This document shows, piece after piece, positions 43,721-53,274 of a stretch of DNA of 64,000 nt. The notes under the pieces are model-generated. The model ran no database searches. It saw nothing but the letters and a program-made list of their open reading frames with translations, and was not told the DNA's origin. Source of the stretch: Peptoniphilus_A hominis (lineage in GTDB: Bacteria; Bacillota; Clostridia; Tissierellales; Peptoniphilaceae); assembly GCF_040096015.1 (NCBI RefSeq), contig NZ_JBBMFO010000001.1, positions 218,331 to 282,330 on the forward strand, in the 5' to 3' direction. Position 1 is the first letter of the stretch, and each line of letters begins with the position of its first letter. The position numbers and the translations under genes are program-made.

Positions 43721-45208
43721 ATGGACAAAATTTTAATTGGAAAGGGAAAATCAGAAAATTGTATTCTTTTAAATAAAGTAAATCGACATGGACTAATAAG
43801 CGGTGCCACAGGAACTGGAAAAACTGTCACCCTAAAGGTCCTAACTGAAGGTCTATCTGATGCAGGAGTGCCAACAATTCTTGCCGATGTCAAGGGCGAC
43901 CTTGCAAATATTTCCATGTCTGGCGAGATGAATGACAAGTTACAAGATAGACTTAATGAGTTAGGCATCTCTAATTTTGAATTTAAAAATTATCCTGTAT
44001 CTATGTGGGATATTTATGGTGAAAAGGGGATTCCCCTAAGAGTTACAGTTTCTGAAATGGGACCTCTTATGCTCTCAAAAATATTAGACTTAAACGACAC
44101 ACAAATGGGAGTTTTAAATATAATTTTTAAAGTTGCCGACAGCGAAGGCCTTTTATTAATTGATTTAAAGGACTTAAAACAAGTAATAAATTATGTAAAC
44201 GACAATCGAGATGAAGTCAGCAAAAATTATGGCAATGTGGCAAGTCAAAGTCTCTCTGCCATTTCAAGAAAATTATTATTCATTGAAGATGCTGGTGGAG
44301 ATTTGTTTTTTGGCGAACCTGCCATTGACATCAATGATTTAGTGAGGACTGATGCATCTGGCAAGGGTCTTGTAAATATTTTAAATGCCAATAAGTTAAT
44401 TTCAAATCCACTTTTATATTCAATGCTTTTACTTTATCTCCTATCAGAAATTTATGAAAACTTCCCAGAAGTTGGGGACTTAGATAAACCTAAGCTTGTG
44501 TTTTTCTTTGACGAAGCCCACCTGCTTTTTAACAATACTCCAAGTGTTTTAAAGGATAAAATAATTCAAGTCGTTAGACTTGTGAGAAGTAAGGGCGTTG
44601 GAGTCTTCTTCATTACGCAAAATCCACTTGATGTACCGGAAGAAGTTTCTTCACAGCTTTCCAACAGAATTGTCCATCAACTTAGAGCCTACTCTCCAAA
44701 GGAATTAAAGGCAATTAACGCTGTTGCAGATAGCTTTAGGCAAGACGACTCAATGAATTTAAAGGAAGAGATTATAAATCTTAGGACTGGCGAAGCTATA
44801 GTTTCCTTTGCCGATGAAAGTGGCGCACCAAGCCTTGCAGATAAAGCTCTCATTCTTCCCCCACACTCATCCTTTGTTACTTTAAAGGATGCTGAATATA
44901 GAAACTTAGTAGAATCTTCAAATCTTTATTTAAAGTATAAAGATATGGTCGACAGAGAATCTGCCTACGAAGTTTTACTTAAGAGAATTGAAATAGAAAA
45001 AATTCAAGAAGAAAGAGAAAAGCTAGAAGAAGAAAGGCTTAAAGAAATTGAAAGACGCGAGAGGGAATTGGAAAAAGAAAGAAAATCTTCTCGCAAGCAA
45101 AAATCTTACATTGACAAGGGTATAGACTCCATGCTAGGAACAATTACACGAAGTATAGGCAGAGAAATCGCAAGAGGTCTGCTTGGCTCAATGAAAAAAA
45201 GAAGATAA
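43721..45208 (+). CDS. HerA-like ATPase of the DUF853 (YjgR) family
   Basis: 495 residues. Walker A GATGTGKTVTLK (Lys34) directly after GLISG, ADVKGDLANIS, Walker B LVFFFDEAHLLF, FITQNPLDVPEEV. A long charged coiled coil (about 405-470) precedes a basic C-terminus. Function of the family is not established; it is related to HerA/VirB4 translocases. ATG with GGGGG. Divergent from an AAA ATPase with a 119-nt gap. Confidence 0.9.
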   Translation: MDKILIGKGKSENCILLNKVNRHGLISGATGTGKTVTLKVLTEGLSDAGVPTILADVKGDLANISMSGEMNDKLQDRLNELGISNFEFKNYPVSMWDIYGEKGIPLRVTVSEMGPLMLSKILDLNDTQMGVLNIIFKVADSEGLLLIDLKDLKQVINYVNDNRDEVSKNYGNVASQSLSAISRKLLFIEDAGGDLFFGEPAIDINDLVRTDASGKGLVNILNANKLISNPLLYSMLLLYLLSEIYENFPEVGDLDKPKLVFFFDEAHLLFNNTPSVLKDKIIQVVRLVRSKGVGVFFITQNPLDVPEEVSSQLSNRIVHQLRAYSPKELKAINAVADSFRQDDSMNLKEEIINLRTGEAIVSFADESGAPSLADKALILPPHSSFVTLKDAEYRNLVESSNLYLKYKDMVDRESAYEVLLKRIEIEKIQEEREKLEEERLKEIERRERELEKERKSSRKQKSYIDKGIDSMLGTITRSIGREIARGLLGSMKKRR

Positions 45209-45223
45209 TTTATTTTAAATCAC

Positions 45224-45263
45224 AAAAAAGACTGGCGGATTCTTTTATCTACCAGTCTTTTTT
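45224..45263. terminator. Bidirectional terminator between the DUF853 and nitrilase genes
   Basis: Stem AAAAAAGACTGG / CCAGTCTTTTTT with a loop of about 16; poly-A and poly-T runs serve both convergent genes. Confidence 0.85.
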
Positions 45264-45295
45264 GTCCCTTTCTTCTAAATTTTTTCACATATTTT

Positions 45296-46216
45296 TTATT
45301 TGTCATTGACCCTTAGTTCCAAGACATCTGGTCTGGCATAATGTCCTACTGCATCGTGCTCCATCTTGCAGGCTGCCACTAAAGTCATGTCAAGGTCTGC
45401 GTAAATTATTGCTTCCTTATCCCAAACAGGCTCAGTCAAATAATGTCCGTATGGGTCAATAATGCAGCTGCCACCTCTGCACACAAGGCTCGGCAAATCC
45501 TTTAGGGCTTCTATTTCATTTAAATCCCTTGGATAAGAGGAAGACCTGACAATCATGTCGGCATTGATGAAAAAGCACTTGCCCTCTATTGCTATGTGCT
45601 GAATTGTTGCCTGCCACTCTGGATTGTCATTGGTGTTAGGCGAAATATAAATTGTAATTCCCTTTTCATAGAGAGCAACACGAGCAAGGGGCATGTAACT
45701 CTCCCAGCAGATGAGGCTGCCAATAGGACCAAAGGCTGTCTCTGTAATTGGAAAATAATTTTTGTTGGCATCTCCCCAAACAAGTCGTTCACTTCCAGTT
45801 GGTTTTAATTTTCTATGTATTTTAAAAGTTCCCTTGGGTTCAAAAATAACATTGCTGTTATAAAGTGTGCCGCTAACTGGATCTCTTTCTGAAAATCCTA
45901 AACTTATGTAGGCTCCAGATTTTTTAGAGACCTCTATTAGTTCTTGAAATTCTTCATCACCTGGAACTAGGGATGCATTATAATAGCGCAACCAGTCTTT
46001 TCGTCCACCTTCACTTCTCTTCCCCATGCTAAAACCAAAATTCATGCCAATGGGATAGCCTGGAATAAAAAGTTCAGGAAAGACAATTAAGTCTGGATCT
46101 TTTTTACTTGCTTCTTCAATATATTTTAGAGCCTTCTCCAAAGATGCCTTTTTATCAAACATCACTGGCTCAGCTTGCACCAAGGCGACCCTACAAATTT
46201 TTTTAATATCTTTCAT
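45296..46216 (-). CDS. Nitrilase family carbon-nitrogen hydrolase
   Basis: 306 residues from the ATG at 46216, preceded by GGAGAGG; an in-frame TTG at 46228 would overlap that RBS. Catalytic triad: Glu in FPELFIPGYP, Lys in HRKLKPTGSERLVWG, Cys170 in LICWESYMPLAR. The CWE-x-YMPLAR context is that of true nitrilases rather than amidases or carbamylases. Substrate unknown. A GNAT gene 20 nt upstream is probably in the same operon. Confidence 0.92.
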   Translation of the reverse strand: MKDIKKICRVALVQAEPVMFDKKASLEKALKYIEEASKKDPDLIVFPELFIPGYPIGMNFGFSMGKRSEGGRKDWLRYYNASLVPGDEEFQELIEVSKKSGAYISLGFSERDPVSGTLYNSNVIFEPKGTFKIHRKLKPTGSERLVWGDANKNYFPITETAFGPIGSLICWESYMPLARVALYEKGITIYISPNTNDNPEWQATIQHIAIEGKCFFINADMIVRSSSYPRDLNEIEALKDLPSLVCRGGSCIIDPYGHYLTEPVWDKEAIIYADLDMTLVAACKMEHDAVGHYARPDVLELRVNDK

Positions 46217-46248
46217 AACCCTCTCCAATTTTTAATTTACTTATAATT

Positions 46249-46770
46249 TTAAAGCTTTTTTTCAAATAAAATTAGATTTACACCCTCAAGTCCATTAAAA
46301 ATGCAAGAGAGACAATCAATTTCATCAAAAGCTAGACTTTTGTATAAGGAGCGTGCAGGTTTATTTCTTTCATTTGTATCCATACGCAAATACTTACAAC
46401 CATTTTCTCTAGCGTAGTCTTCATAAAAATCTACAAATCTCTTTCCGTAACCCCTGCCACTTTTATCAGGATCAATTACAAGAGTGTGAAGGACCATGAC
46501 CTCTGAATCTTTGGCAGCAAATTTCCATTTTCCCCTTTCATAGACATCTAGCTGATCTTTATTTATCACGCCACTTCCAACAATAGATCCTTCATCTTCT
46601 ATAACAAACATATCTTCTCTTTTAAGAGCTGCCTCAGCTGTTTCTCGCCTTGGATAAATTCCTCGCTCCCAGCCAGTAGTAACTTCGCCTTCTTCTTCTT
46701 TTAATAATATTTTATTGTATATGCTTTCAATTGCGTCTAGGTCCCTTGCCTCTGCTTTTCTTATTATCAT
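46249..46770 (-). CDS. GNAT-family N-acetyltransferase
   Basis: 173 residues. N-terminal IRKAEARDLDAIESIYNK and acetyl-CoA binding VIDPDKSGRGYGKRFVDF, then LRMDTNERNKPARSLYKSL. ATG; SD weak (AGGATA). Substrate not predictable. It precedes the nitrilase gene. Confidence 0.9.
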   Translation of the reverse strand: MIIRKAEARDLDAIESIYNKILLKEEEGEVTTGWERGIYPRRETAEAALKREDMFVIEDEGSIVGSGVINKDQLDVYERGKWKFAAKDSEVMVLHTLVIDPDKSGRGYGKRFVDFYEDYARENGCKYLRMDTNERNKPARSLYKSLAFDEIDCLSCIFNGLEGVNLILFEKKL

Positions 46771-46857
46771 ATCAATATCCTAATTTAAAATTTATTTGTC
46801 ACTTTATTTAATTACATTGTTTGTGTACTTAATCTTATTATATATTAAATTACAGAA

Positions 46858-46904
46858 AAAAAGCTCCTAAGATTTTCTAATCCTAAAAGCTTTTTGTTGT
46901 CATA
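46858..46904 (-). terminator. Second terminator-like hairpin behind the oleate hydratase gene
   Basis: Imperfect 13-bp stem (several G-U pairs), minus strand AGCTTTTAGGATT / AATCTTAGGAGCT followed by TTTTTTT. Similar in layout to the hairpin at 57926-57977. Confidence 0.6.
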
Positions 46905-46934
46905 ATGAAAATTCTGCCCCTAAAGTATAAAAAA

Positions 46935-46953
46935 GGGACGATAGACCCGCCCC
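46935..46953 (-). terminator. Terminator of the oleate hydratase gene
   Basis: Minus strand GGGGCG / CGTCCC stem (one G-U pair), loop of 7, then TTTTTT. Confidence 0.75.
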
Positions 46954-46976
46954 AATTTTCCTCTATAATTAATCTC

Positions 46977-48770
46977 TTAAATTATATTAAATTCTTTTAA
47001 CATTTCTTCTATATCTGTACCTTTAATAAGTTTTGCAAGTTTAATTTTTTGTAATGGGCTAAGTGGAAGTTCCGGTTTTTTGCCATCTGATAGTGCTACC
47101 ATTCCATTTAGAAGATATCTTATGTCATATCTTGAAGCATAAACTTCTGGCACAGCTTTTTCAACGCCGCAAAGCACATAAACTGCTTCCATAGCTGTTC
47201 TTCCAGAATATTCTGTTGTAAATACTGTATCTCTTCCTGGATCGTCAAGAGTTTCTGCAAATTGTCCTAAGAAGGCAAAGTTTACTCCTTCCTTTGGCAC
47301 AACTAGAGGTCTATCTCCAAATTTTCTAGGCATAAATTGAGCTGTAATGTAAGGCATCATAACTGGTACAGCTGTACAAGTTTCTGCAAGTGCATCAATT
47401 TCATTTACAGGAACTCCAATATGATATAACCATTCTTTTGTAATTTCTTTTCCTGTACAATCTCTCATTTTCTTTTTGATGTAGTCGCCTTCAACATCTG
47501 TAAATAAACCATAAACCCAAACACAAATGTCGTTTTCAGGTTGTTCTGGGTATTGTCCTTGTCTATTTATTGTCCAAGACATAAGCCAGCTTGAATCTAC
47601 ACAAGTTACTATACCACCTGTTACAGTCTTTCCACCGTAAGGACTCCTCTTTGTAATTTTTTCAATATATTTTGGAACAGAGTCATCATGGCAAGTAACT
47701 GTACATGATTCCCAATTACTCTTTTCTACATCAGAGCAAAATACTTCAGGATTACCAAAGTCATCTGATTTTTTAGCAATGTTTTTCCACATTTCCCAGC
47801 AACCAGTTTGTTCATCTGAAAGTTCTGCTGGAGTATTGTCATCACCATAACTAGAATTTTCTGTCATAGAACCATTTGTGATGAATAATAAATCATTTTC
47901 TGTTAAGTCAATAGACTTATCATTTCCGTCTTTATCCTCAGCTATTATTTTTGTAGCAACCTTTCTGTTTTCAGAAATATCAAAATCTACATCTGTTACT
48001 TTAATATTGTATTGGAATTTACATCCATGGTTTTCAAGATACTTAACCATAGGCTTTACAATTGAATTGTATTGGTCATATCTTGTAAATTTAAGGGCAG
48101 ATAAATTTGTAAGTCCGCCAACATGATGAATAAAACGGTTTAAATATAACTTCATTTCTAGTGCAGAGTGCCAATTTTCAAAGGCAAACATAGTTCTCCA
48201 CAAAGTCCAGAAATCTGAATTTAAAAGACCATCTGAGAAAATATCTTCAATTGCCTTATCATCAAGATTTTCATCACTTGTCATACAAAGTTCTGCAATT
48301 TCTTTAACTTGATCTTGAGTTAAATTAAATTTGCCATCATCATATCTTTCACCTTGCTTGTGAGTAATACGACAGTTGCTGAAGTTTGGATCGTCGTAGT
48401 TAGTATAGAAATAATCGTCTAAAACACTCATTTCTGGATCTTCTAAGCTTGGGATAGAACTCCAAATATCCCATAGACATTCGAAGTGAGCCCCAGTTTC
48501 TCTACCACCACGAGCAACATATCCTCTAGTATCCATGTATTCACCGTCAAGTGAACCACCAGGAATATCTAATTGTTCTAAGAAAGTAATCTTTTTACCT
48601 TCCATGTGAGCATCTCTAATTAAAAAGCAAGCTGCAGTAAGTGCTGCAATTCCTGTTCCAACTAGATATGCAGATTTTTCTTCAATACCTTCTGGTTTTC
48701 TAGCCTTAACTAATCTTTGAAAATCTCCATTAGTTAATTTAAGTCTTTTATCATGAGTTTTAAGTTCCAT
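46977..48770 (-). CDS. ohyA: Oleate hydratase (myosin-cross-reactive antigen family)
   Basis: FAD enzyme that hydrates cis-9 unsaturated fatty acids to 10-hydroxy fatty acids, a detoxification of host lipids. 597 residues from the ATG at 48770, which has AAGGAGGA; upstream in-frame starts lack an RBS. FAD-binding YLVGTGIAALTAACFLIRD, LEQLDIPGGSLDG and RGGRETGAHFECLWD, all typical. A TetR gene lies immediately upstream on the same strand and may regulate it in response to fatty acids. Confidence 0.95.
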   Translation of the reverse strand: MELKTHDKRLKLTNGDFQRLVKARKPEGIEEKSAYLVGTGIAALTAACFLIRDAHMEGKKITFLEQLDIPGGSLDGEYMDTRGYVARGGRETGAHFECLWDIWSSIPSLEDPEMSVLDDYFYTNYDDPNFSNCRITHKQGERYDDGKFNLTQDQVKEIAELCMTSDENLDDKAIEDIFSDGLLNSDFWTLWRTMFAFENWHSALEMKLYLNRFIHHVGGLTNLSALKFTRYDQYNSIVKPMVKYLENHGCKFQYNIKVTDVDFDISENRKVATKIIAEDKDGNDKSIDLTENDLLFITNGSMTENSSYGDDNTPAELSDEQTGCWEMWKNIAKKSDDFGNPEVFCSDVEKSNWESCTVTCHDDSVPKYIEKITKRSPYGGKTVTGGIVTCVDSSWLMSWTINRQGQYPEQPENDICVWVYGLFTDVEGDYIKKKMRDCTGKEITKEWLYHIGVPVNEIDALAETCTAVPVMMPYITAQFMPRKFGDRPLVVPKEGVNFAFLGQFAETLDDPGRDTVFTTEYSGRTAMEAVYVLCGVEKAVPEVYASRYDIRYLLNGMVALSDGKKPELPLSPLQKIKLAKLIKGTDIEEMLKEFNII

Positions 48771-48869
48771 AATATCCTCCTTTAATAGTTCTTTATCTTT
48801 CCTTCTGTATTCATTAAAACATTTATAAAATAAAGAATCATCTACCAAAAGAGCCTACTTGGGTAACTT

Positions 48870-49460
48870 TTACTCAATATCAAAATTTTGGGTGAATTTT
48901 TCTAGTTTTTCACTTCTCTTTAAAGAAAGTAAAATATTTCCATCCATTAACTCTCCAATCCTACGAGTAACAGCTTTTGGATCTGTTTTCATATCAGTGG
49001 CAACCCATTGAATAAGGGAAGAACTAAGGGCACATTGATAAAAATAAGCAATTAATTTTATATCAACTTCTTGCGCCTTAGTATCCTTGGCTACTCGAAT
49101 GACATATTTTTTCATAATTTCTCCTGAAATAGAAAAAATATATTTCTCAAGATCCATTCTATATTCAGACTCATAAATGTGCTTTACAACTTTTTTATTA
49201 TCTAAAATAAATTTAGCCGCTAAAATAAAACTTTCTTCCCATGATAAGGTCTCATTAAATTCTTCAATTACTCTTTCAAGTTCTTCATCAAAGATCTCCT
49301 TTACCAATTCTGTCAAATTTTCATAGTGATAGTAAAAAGTTTTTCTCTCAATATTGCATGCCTTAGCCAATTCTGTAACAGTAATATTATGTAATTTCTT
49401 TTTATTTAAAAGCTTAATAAATTCTTTTCTTATCAAATCTTTAGTATAATTTTTCGCCAT
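48870..49460 (-). CDS. TetR-family transcriptional regulator
   Basis: 196 residues. N-terminal helix-turn-helix (about 10-55, ITVTELAKACNIERKTFYYHYENL), then a helical ligand-binding domain. The C-terminal part resembles the TetR_C_8/DhaS group. It is upstream of ohyA in the same direction and about 345 nt from the divergent EamA gene. Which it controls is inference; ohyA is the nearer. Confidence 0.9.
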   Translation of the reverse strand: MAKNYTKDLIRKEFIKLLNKKKLHNITVTELAKACNIERKTFYYHYENLTELVKEIFDEELERVIEEFNETLSWEESFILAAKFILDNKKVVKHIYESEYRMDLEKYIFSISGEIMKKYVIRVAKDTKAQEVDIKLIAYFYQCALSSSLIQWVATDMKTDPKAVTRRIGELMDGNILLSLKRSEKLEKFTQNFDIE

Positions 49461-49804
49461 ATAAGACCCCTTCCTAAAATAATGTTCTTTATTATATACT
49501 TGCCCAATTTATGAAATATTAAAATTGAGAAAGAGATAAAAAAATAATATTTAATTTGATATTAAAAAAATAATTTTCAATAAAATACTAATAAAAGTCA
49601 GACTTGTTGTCTTTTACATTAAAGTATACTATAATCTCTCTCATAAACGTAGGCTTATGAGAAAGAAGAAAGAATAAACTCAAATTTTTCTTATAGGCTT
49701 TTCCACTCTTTCTTATCATTGACATTATAAGATTATATTTTTATTAGAAATTTTTTACTTAAAATATAAAAAAAGTTTATTTATCATCTAGGGGGAAAGA
49801 TTTT
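49461..49804 (+). promoter_or_regulatory. Gap of about 340 bases: promoter and structured leader of the EamA gene
   Basis: Plus strand promoter TTGTCT (49607-49612), 17-base spacer, TATAAT (49630-49635). The roughly 165-nt leader starts with hairpin TCTCATAA-N8-TTATGAGA at about 49639-49662. A GAAGAAAGA stretch (about 49662-49673) could instead pair with TCTTTCTT at about 49712-49719, so two exclusive folds are possible. No known riboswitch class is recognised. Confidence 0.5.
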
Positions 49805-50713
49805 TTGAATAGTGAAAGTAATTTGAAAGGTTTGTTTTTTGCATCCTTTGGTGCTATTAGTTGGGGCATCTCTGGTGTATGCAGTCAATATCTTTTTATG
49901 AATTATGATATTGATTCATCTTGGGTAACGGCAATTAGAATGGTCTTATCAGGAATTTTACTATTAATTTTAGGGACCTTTAAAGAAAAGGATAAGGTCT
50001 TAAAAATTTGGACTGTTCCAAAGGACCTAGCTTGCCTCTTTGCCTTTGCTATTTTAGGACTTTTATTGTGCCAGTACGCCTTTATCAGTGCCATAAAATA
50101 TTCTGATTCTGCAACGGCAACAGTCTTGCAAAGTCTTAATGTTGTCATAATGATTGTATTTGTGTCCATAGTTACAAAAACTATGATGAGATTTTCTCAA
50201 ATTTTAGCAGTTTTCTTGGCTGTCTTTGGAACCTACTTAATTTCCACTGGAGGAAATCCAGGAAATATGAATATTTCAAAAGCTGGACTTATTTATGGAT
50301 TACTCTCAGCTGTAGGTGTTATAACCTATACACTTTTTTCCAGGCCAATCATAGCTTCTTGGGGGAATATTATCGTAACTGGTTGGGGCATGCTTCTAGG
50401 CGGCCTCCTTATATCTATCTTGACCAAGGCTTGGATCTTACCCCAGGATCTTGACTTCATAGCTTGGCTAATGATTGCCATAATAATTGTTATCGGAACA
50501 GCCCTTGGCTTTTCAGTTTTTCTTGAAGGCGTAAAACATATTGGGCCAGTTAAGGCAACCCTAATAGGTTGCTTGGAACCAGCCTCTGCTACTCTACTTG
50601 CTTCCATATTTTTGGGAATGAGATTTTCTTTAGTAGAATTAGCCGGCTTTTTCTGCATTATCTTAACAGTTTTCCTTTCAGTAAAGGACAAGCCTAGAGA
50701 AGATAAAGCCTAA
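49805..50713 (+). CDS. EamA/DMT-family transporter (RhaT-like)
   Basis: 302 residues, ten predicted membrane segments in two EamA repeats (about 8-140 and 155-290). Second repeat shows GPVKATLIGCLEPASATLLA, typical of the family. TTG start at 49805 after GGGGGAAAG. Substrate unknown; DMT exporters often move amino acids or metabolites. Long leader upstream. Confidence 0.9.
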   Translation: MNSESNLKGLFFASFGAISWGISGVCSQYLFMNYDIDSSWVTAIRMVLSGILLLILGTFKEKDKVLKIWTVPKDLACLFAFAILGLLLCQYAFISAIKYSDSATATVLQSLNVVIMIVFVSIVTKTMMRFSQILAVFLAVFGTYLISTGGNPGNMNISKAGLIYGLLSAVGVITYTLFSRPIIASWGNIIVTGWGMLLGGLLISILTKAWILPQDLDFIAWLMIAIIIVIGTALGFSVFLEGVKHIGPVKATLIGCLEPASATLLASIFLGMRFSLVELAGFFCIILTVFLSVKDKPREDKA

Positions 50714-50781
50714 TCGTAAAATAAAATGGCTCAAATAATAAAATTAATTTTAAACATTATGCCTTATAAATCTAGGCATAC

Positions 50782-50810
50782 AAAGGGCACCTACTTTTGT
50801 AAGTGCCTTT
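50782..50810 (+). terminator. Terminator behind the EamA gene
   Basis: GGCAC pairs with GTGCC, extended by AAA/TTT pairs; loop includes CTACTTTTGTAA. Only a weak T run follows on the plus strand. Confidence 0.55.
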
Positions 50811-50886
50811 ATGTTTATCCTTCTATTTTTTATAAATTGTCACTACTTTATTTAACTTACCTTCACAAACCAAAGCATTAAAACTA

Positions 50887-52380
50887 TTAACCCTTCCCAA
50901 TTATAGACTTCATTATTTCAAACATTCTTGGTGAATAAATATTTTCTTGTGCTAGGCTCTTCCAATCGAGGATATCTTCTGCATCAGTAACTCCTTCAGG
51001 AAGCATCAGGCTGCCATCCTTCAAACTAATGGAAGGCGAAAATTCTATTACATCGTCTCTGTACCTTATGGTGATCTTTCCATTTGGAGCGATGTCACTA
51101 ATGTTTTGACAGACAAAAGTTGTTCCAGCACAAGCATTAAAATCTAACAATTCATTTGGCACTTCTTTTAACTTTCCATCTTGAGAAATTTCCAATTCCT
51201 CTAAAGAAACAGAGGCATTCCTGTACTTAGGAATGACAAGGTAGCATTCCTCTCCATTTAAGTATGGCATGTCGCCACCCTCGCTTTGTTTCATGGAAAC
51301 AAGCATATTAGGGTCATCAAAATTTAAAAATATAGTTGTCCATGCACTTAGTTTTTCAAGAGTAGCAGATAAACTTTCTTCATCAAAGGCAGCGCCAAGG
51401 TGGATTATAAAAGCCTTGTGGTTTTTGTCCTTGGGGTCTATGCCAAGCTTTCTCGCCATTTTCAAATACTCAGCAGAAATTGGATCCCTATTAAATCTGT
51501 CTGCCTTAAGCTCTAAAGTTACTGGGCAAGGGACCATGTTTACAATTGGATACTGACTTAAGAGGAAGTGAGCTTTACCAACTTCGTCTATATAAATTTT
51601 ATTTTCATTATTTTCGAAATTGTCCCACACTTCCTTGAAAATCAAACCAGTAGAGTTGTTTTGATTATAGATAAAGGTATAGTCAAGGACGTCATTGTTG
51701 TAGTTCATAGTAGTCCAATCTTGCTCTTCTCTCAAGCTATCTTCAATAATGCCCAAAATCTCATCCTTTTCCACGCCAAAATTATTCATGAGTTCATAGT
51801 CGTCAATAAATTTTCCATCAGGCAGAGAAAAGTTATAGGCAAAATAGCCTGGAGGATCATCATACAAAGTATCATAAATCTCAATCATTAGGCTCAATAC
51901 ATGGTCGTCTTGGTAAACTGAAAATGAAGAATATATTCCAGTTTCGTCCTCCTCCATCTTTCCCTTGCCAGACTGGTAAATTTTTCTTAAATTATCTGCA
52001 ATTTCGTCAATCTCTTGGTTGGCCTTCTTTGCATCCCTAGAGTCCAAAAGTATCCTTGGCAAATGAAGACCAAATTCATCCCTCTTTGCAGATCCTTTGC
52101 TCTTTTCATCAATGAAGTCATTCCAGATTTCCCTGTCCTCTACATAGGAAGACATAGAACCAATAATTGCCCCCTTAACAGGCTTTAAATCCTCTTTACC
52201 CTTAGAAGAAGTCTTCTTGGAATCTTCACCTTCTTCATTTTTCTGATTATCATCATTAGCTTCAATTGCATTACTTGCATTTTCCCTTGGTCCCTCTGCC
52301 GAAGTGGTCTCTTTCTGACATCCAGCAAGGAGAGCAAGAGCCACTATCATAATAATAAAAATTTTAAAATTTCTTTTCAT
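50887..52380 (-). CDS. Lipoprotein with DUF3298-like C-terminal region
   Basis: 497 residues from the ATG at 52380 (GAGGG upstream; the in-frame GTG four codons earlier overlaps the RBS). Type II signal: KRNFKIFIIMIVALALLAGC with lipobox LLAGC. A low-complexity Glu/Asn/Lys linker follows. The middle part (IYDTLYDDPPGYFAYNFSLPDG) looks like a DUF4163/DUF3298 module seen in surface lipoproteins, by eye only. The C-terminal half is not recognised. It lies downstream of the SLH gene on the same strand. Confidence 0.75.
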   Translation of the reverse strand: MKRNFKIFIIMIVALALLAGCQKETTSAEGPRENASNAIEANDDNQKNEEGEDSKKTSSKGKEDLKPVKGAIIGSMSSYVEDREIWNDFIDEKSKGSAKRDEFGLHLPRILLDSRDAKKANQEIDEIADNLRKIYQSGKGKMEEDETGIYSSFSVYQDDHVLSLMIEIYDTLYDDPPGYFAYNFSLPDGKFIDDYELMNNFGVEKDEILGIIEDSLREEQDWTTMNYNNDVLDYTFIYNQNNSTGLIFKEVWDNFENNENKIYIDEVGKAHFLLSQYPIVNMVPCPVTLELKADRFNRDPISAEYLKMARKLGIDPKDKNHKAFIIHLGAAFDEESLSATLEKLSAWTTIFLNFDDPNMLVSMKQSEGGDMPYLNGEECYLVIPKYRNASVSLEELEISQDGKLKEVPNELLDFNACAGTTFVCQNISDIAPNGKITIRYRDDVIEFSPSISLKDGSLMLPEGVTDAEDILDWKSLAQENIYSPRMFEIMKSIIGKG

Positions 52381-52497
52381 AATATCCCTCACATAAATAA
52401 TAAGTATCCCTTAACTTAATTATAGTATAGCAGAAAAGTTTCTGCGTTTTATAGACCAGCGCCATGACTTTATGTAAATAAAATAGTCTAAATAATC

Positions 52498-53274
52498 TTA
52501 ACCCTTTGGAAGTCCAATCTTAAATTCGTCGTGCAATAGCCTTGTAATCATGGCAGCTATTTCAGCTCTGGATACCTTTTGCATTGGACTAAAGTTCATA
52601 TTGACATCGCCAACTACAACTCCAGACCTGTATAAAAGCAAAATTTCTTCTGCAAAGGGTGTGCTTTCCTTGACATCAGATATGTCTGTAAGAGGCACAT
52701 CGGGATTTATGAAGCCCTTCTTGTAAAAGTTGTCGCAGCGACCAAGCATGCCAGCAACCTCGCACCTCTTAGCTGCCCTATTCCAGTCCTCAGCCTTTTC
52801 AAGACTAATTTTTCCAGAATCAACCTTGCCGTTAGTATAGATGCCATTTTCATAGCAGTTGCGCACATAAGGCATGTACCAAGCCTCGCCCTTTACTTGC
52901 TTGAAATCAGAACTTGCCACCATTAATTTAGAGTGGACCTTGGCAGAGATGCAAGCAAGCTCTGCCATAGTCACCTTGCCAAGGGGATCAAAGATTTCTT
53001 TAGACTTGCCCTTCATTATCTTATCGAAGTATGCTATGTAGACATACCTTAGGTACCAGGACTCAGCCTTGAGGTCCTTGAAGCCAAGATAATCAATAAG
53101 CTCCTGATCAGTTATATCGCCAAGGATAAAATCGCCTGGGTTTTCGTATGTGTCATTAAATTCTGGATATTGGACATTGCCCACAAGTTCTGTGGCAAAG
53201 ACCCCTGATGACAGAATAAAAATCATCATTATCGTTGCAAAAGTCCCAGCAAGAGTTTTTCTCATAAATTTCAT
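52498..53274 (-). CDS. Secreted SLH-domain protein
   Basis: 258 residues. Signal peptide (MRKTLAGTFATIMMIFILSS, cleavage near VFA), then three degenerate SLH repeats (about 55-115, 120-175, 190-255) with FDPLGKVTMAELACI and FSPMQKVSRAEIAAM. There is no other domain: an SLH-only cell-wall protein. Strong AGGAGG and ATG. Confidence 0.85.
   Translation of the reverse strand: MKFMRKTLAGTFATIMMIFILSSGVFATELVGNVQYPEFNDTYENPGDFILGDITDQELIDYLGFKDLKAESWYLRYVYIAYFDKIMKGKSKEIFDPLGKVTMAELACISAKVHSKLMVASSDFKQVKGEAWYMPYVRNCYENGIYTNGKVDSGKISLEKAEDWNRAAKRCEVAGMLGRCDNFYKKGFINPDVPLTDISDVKESTPFAEEILLLYRSGVVVGDVNMNFSPMQKVSRAEIAAMITRLLHDEFKIGLPKG

Noticed and set aside
48838..48870. Hairpin between the TetR and oleate hydratase genes as a terminator
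   Set aside because: Stem is mismatched and followed by only four T; too weak to call.
49465..49520. TetR operator at an imperfect ATAA-TTAT palindrome
   Set aside because: Arms are four bases in very AT-rich sequence; indistinguishable from chance.
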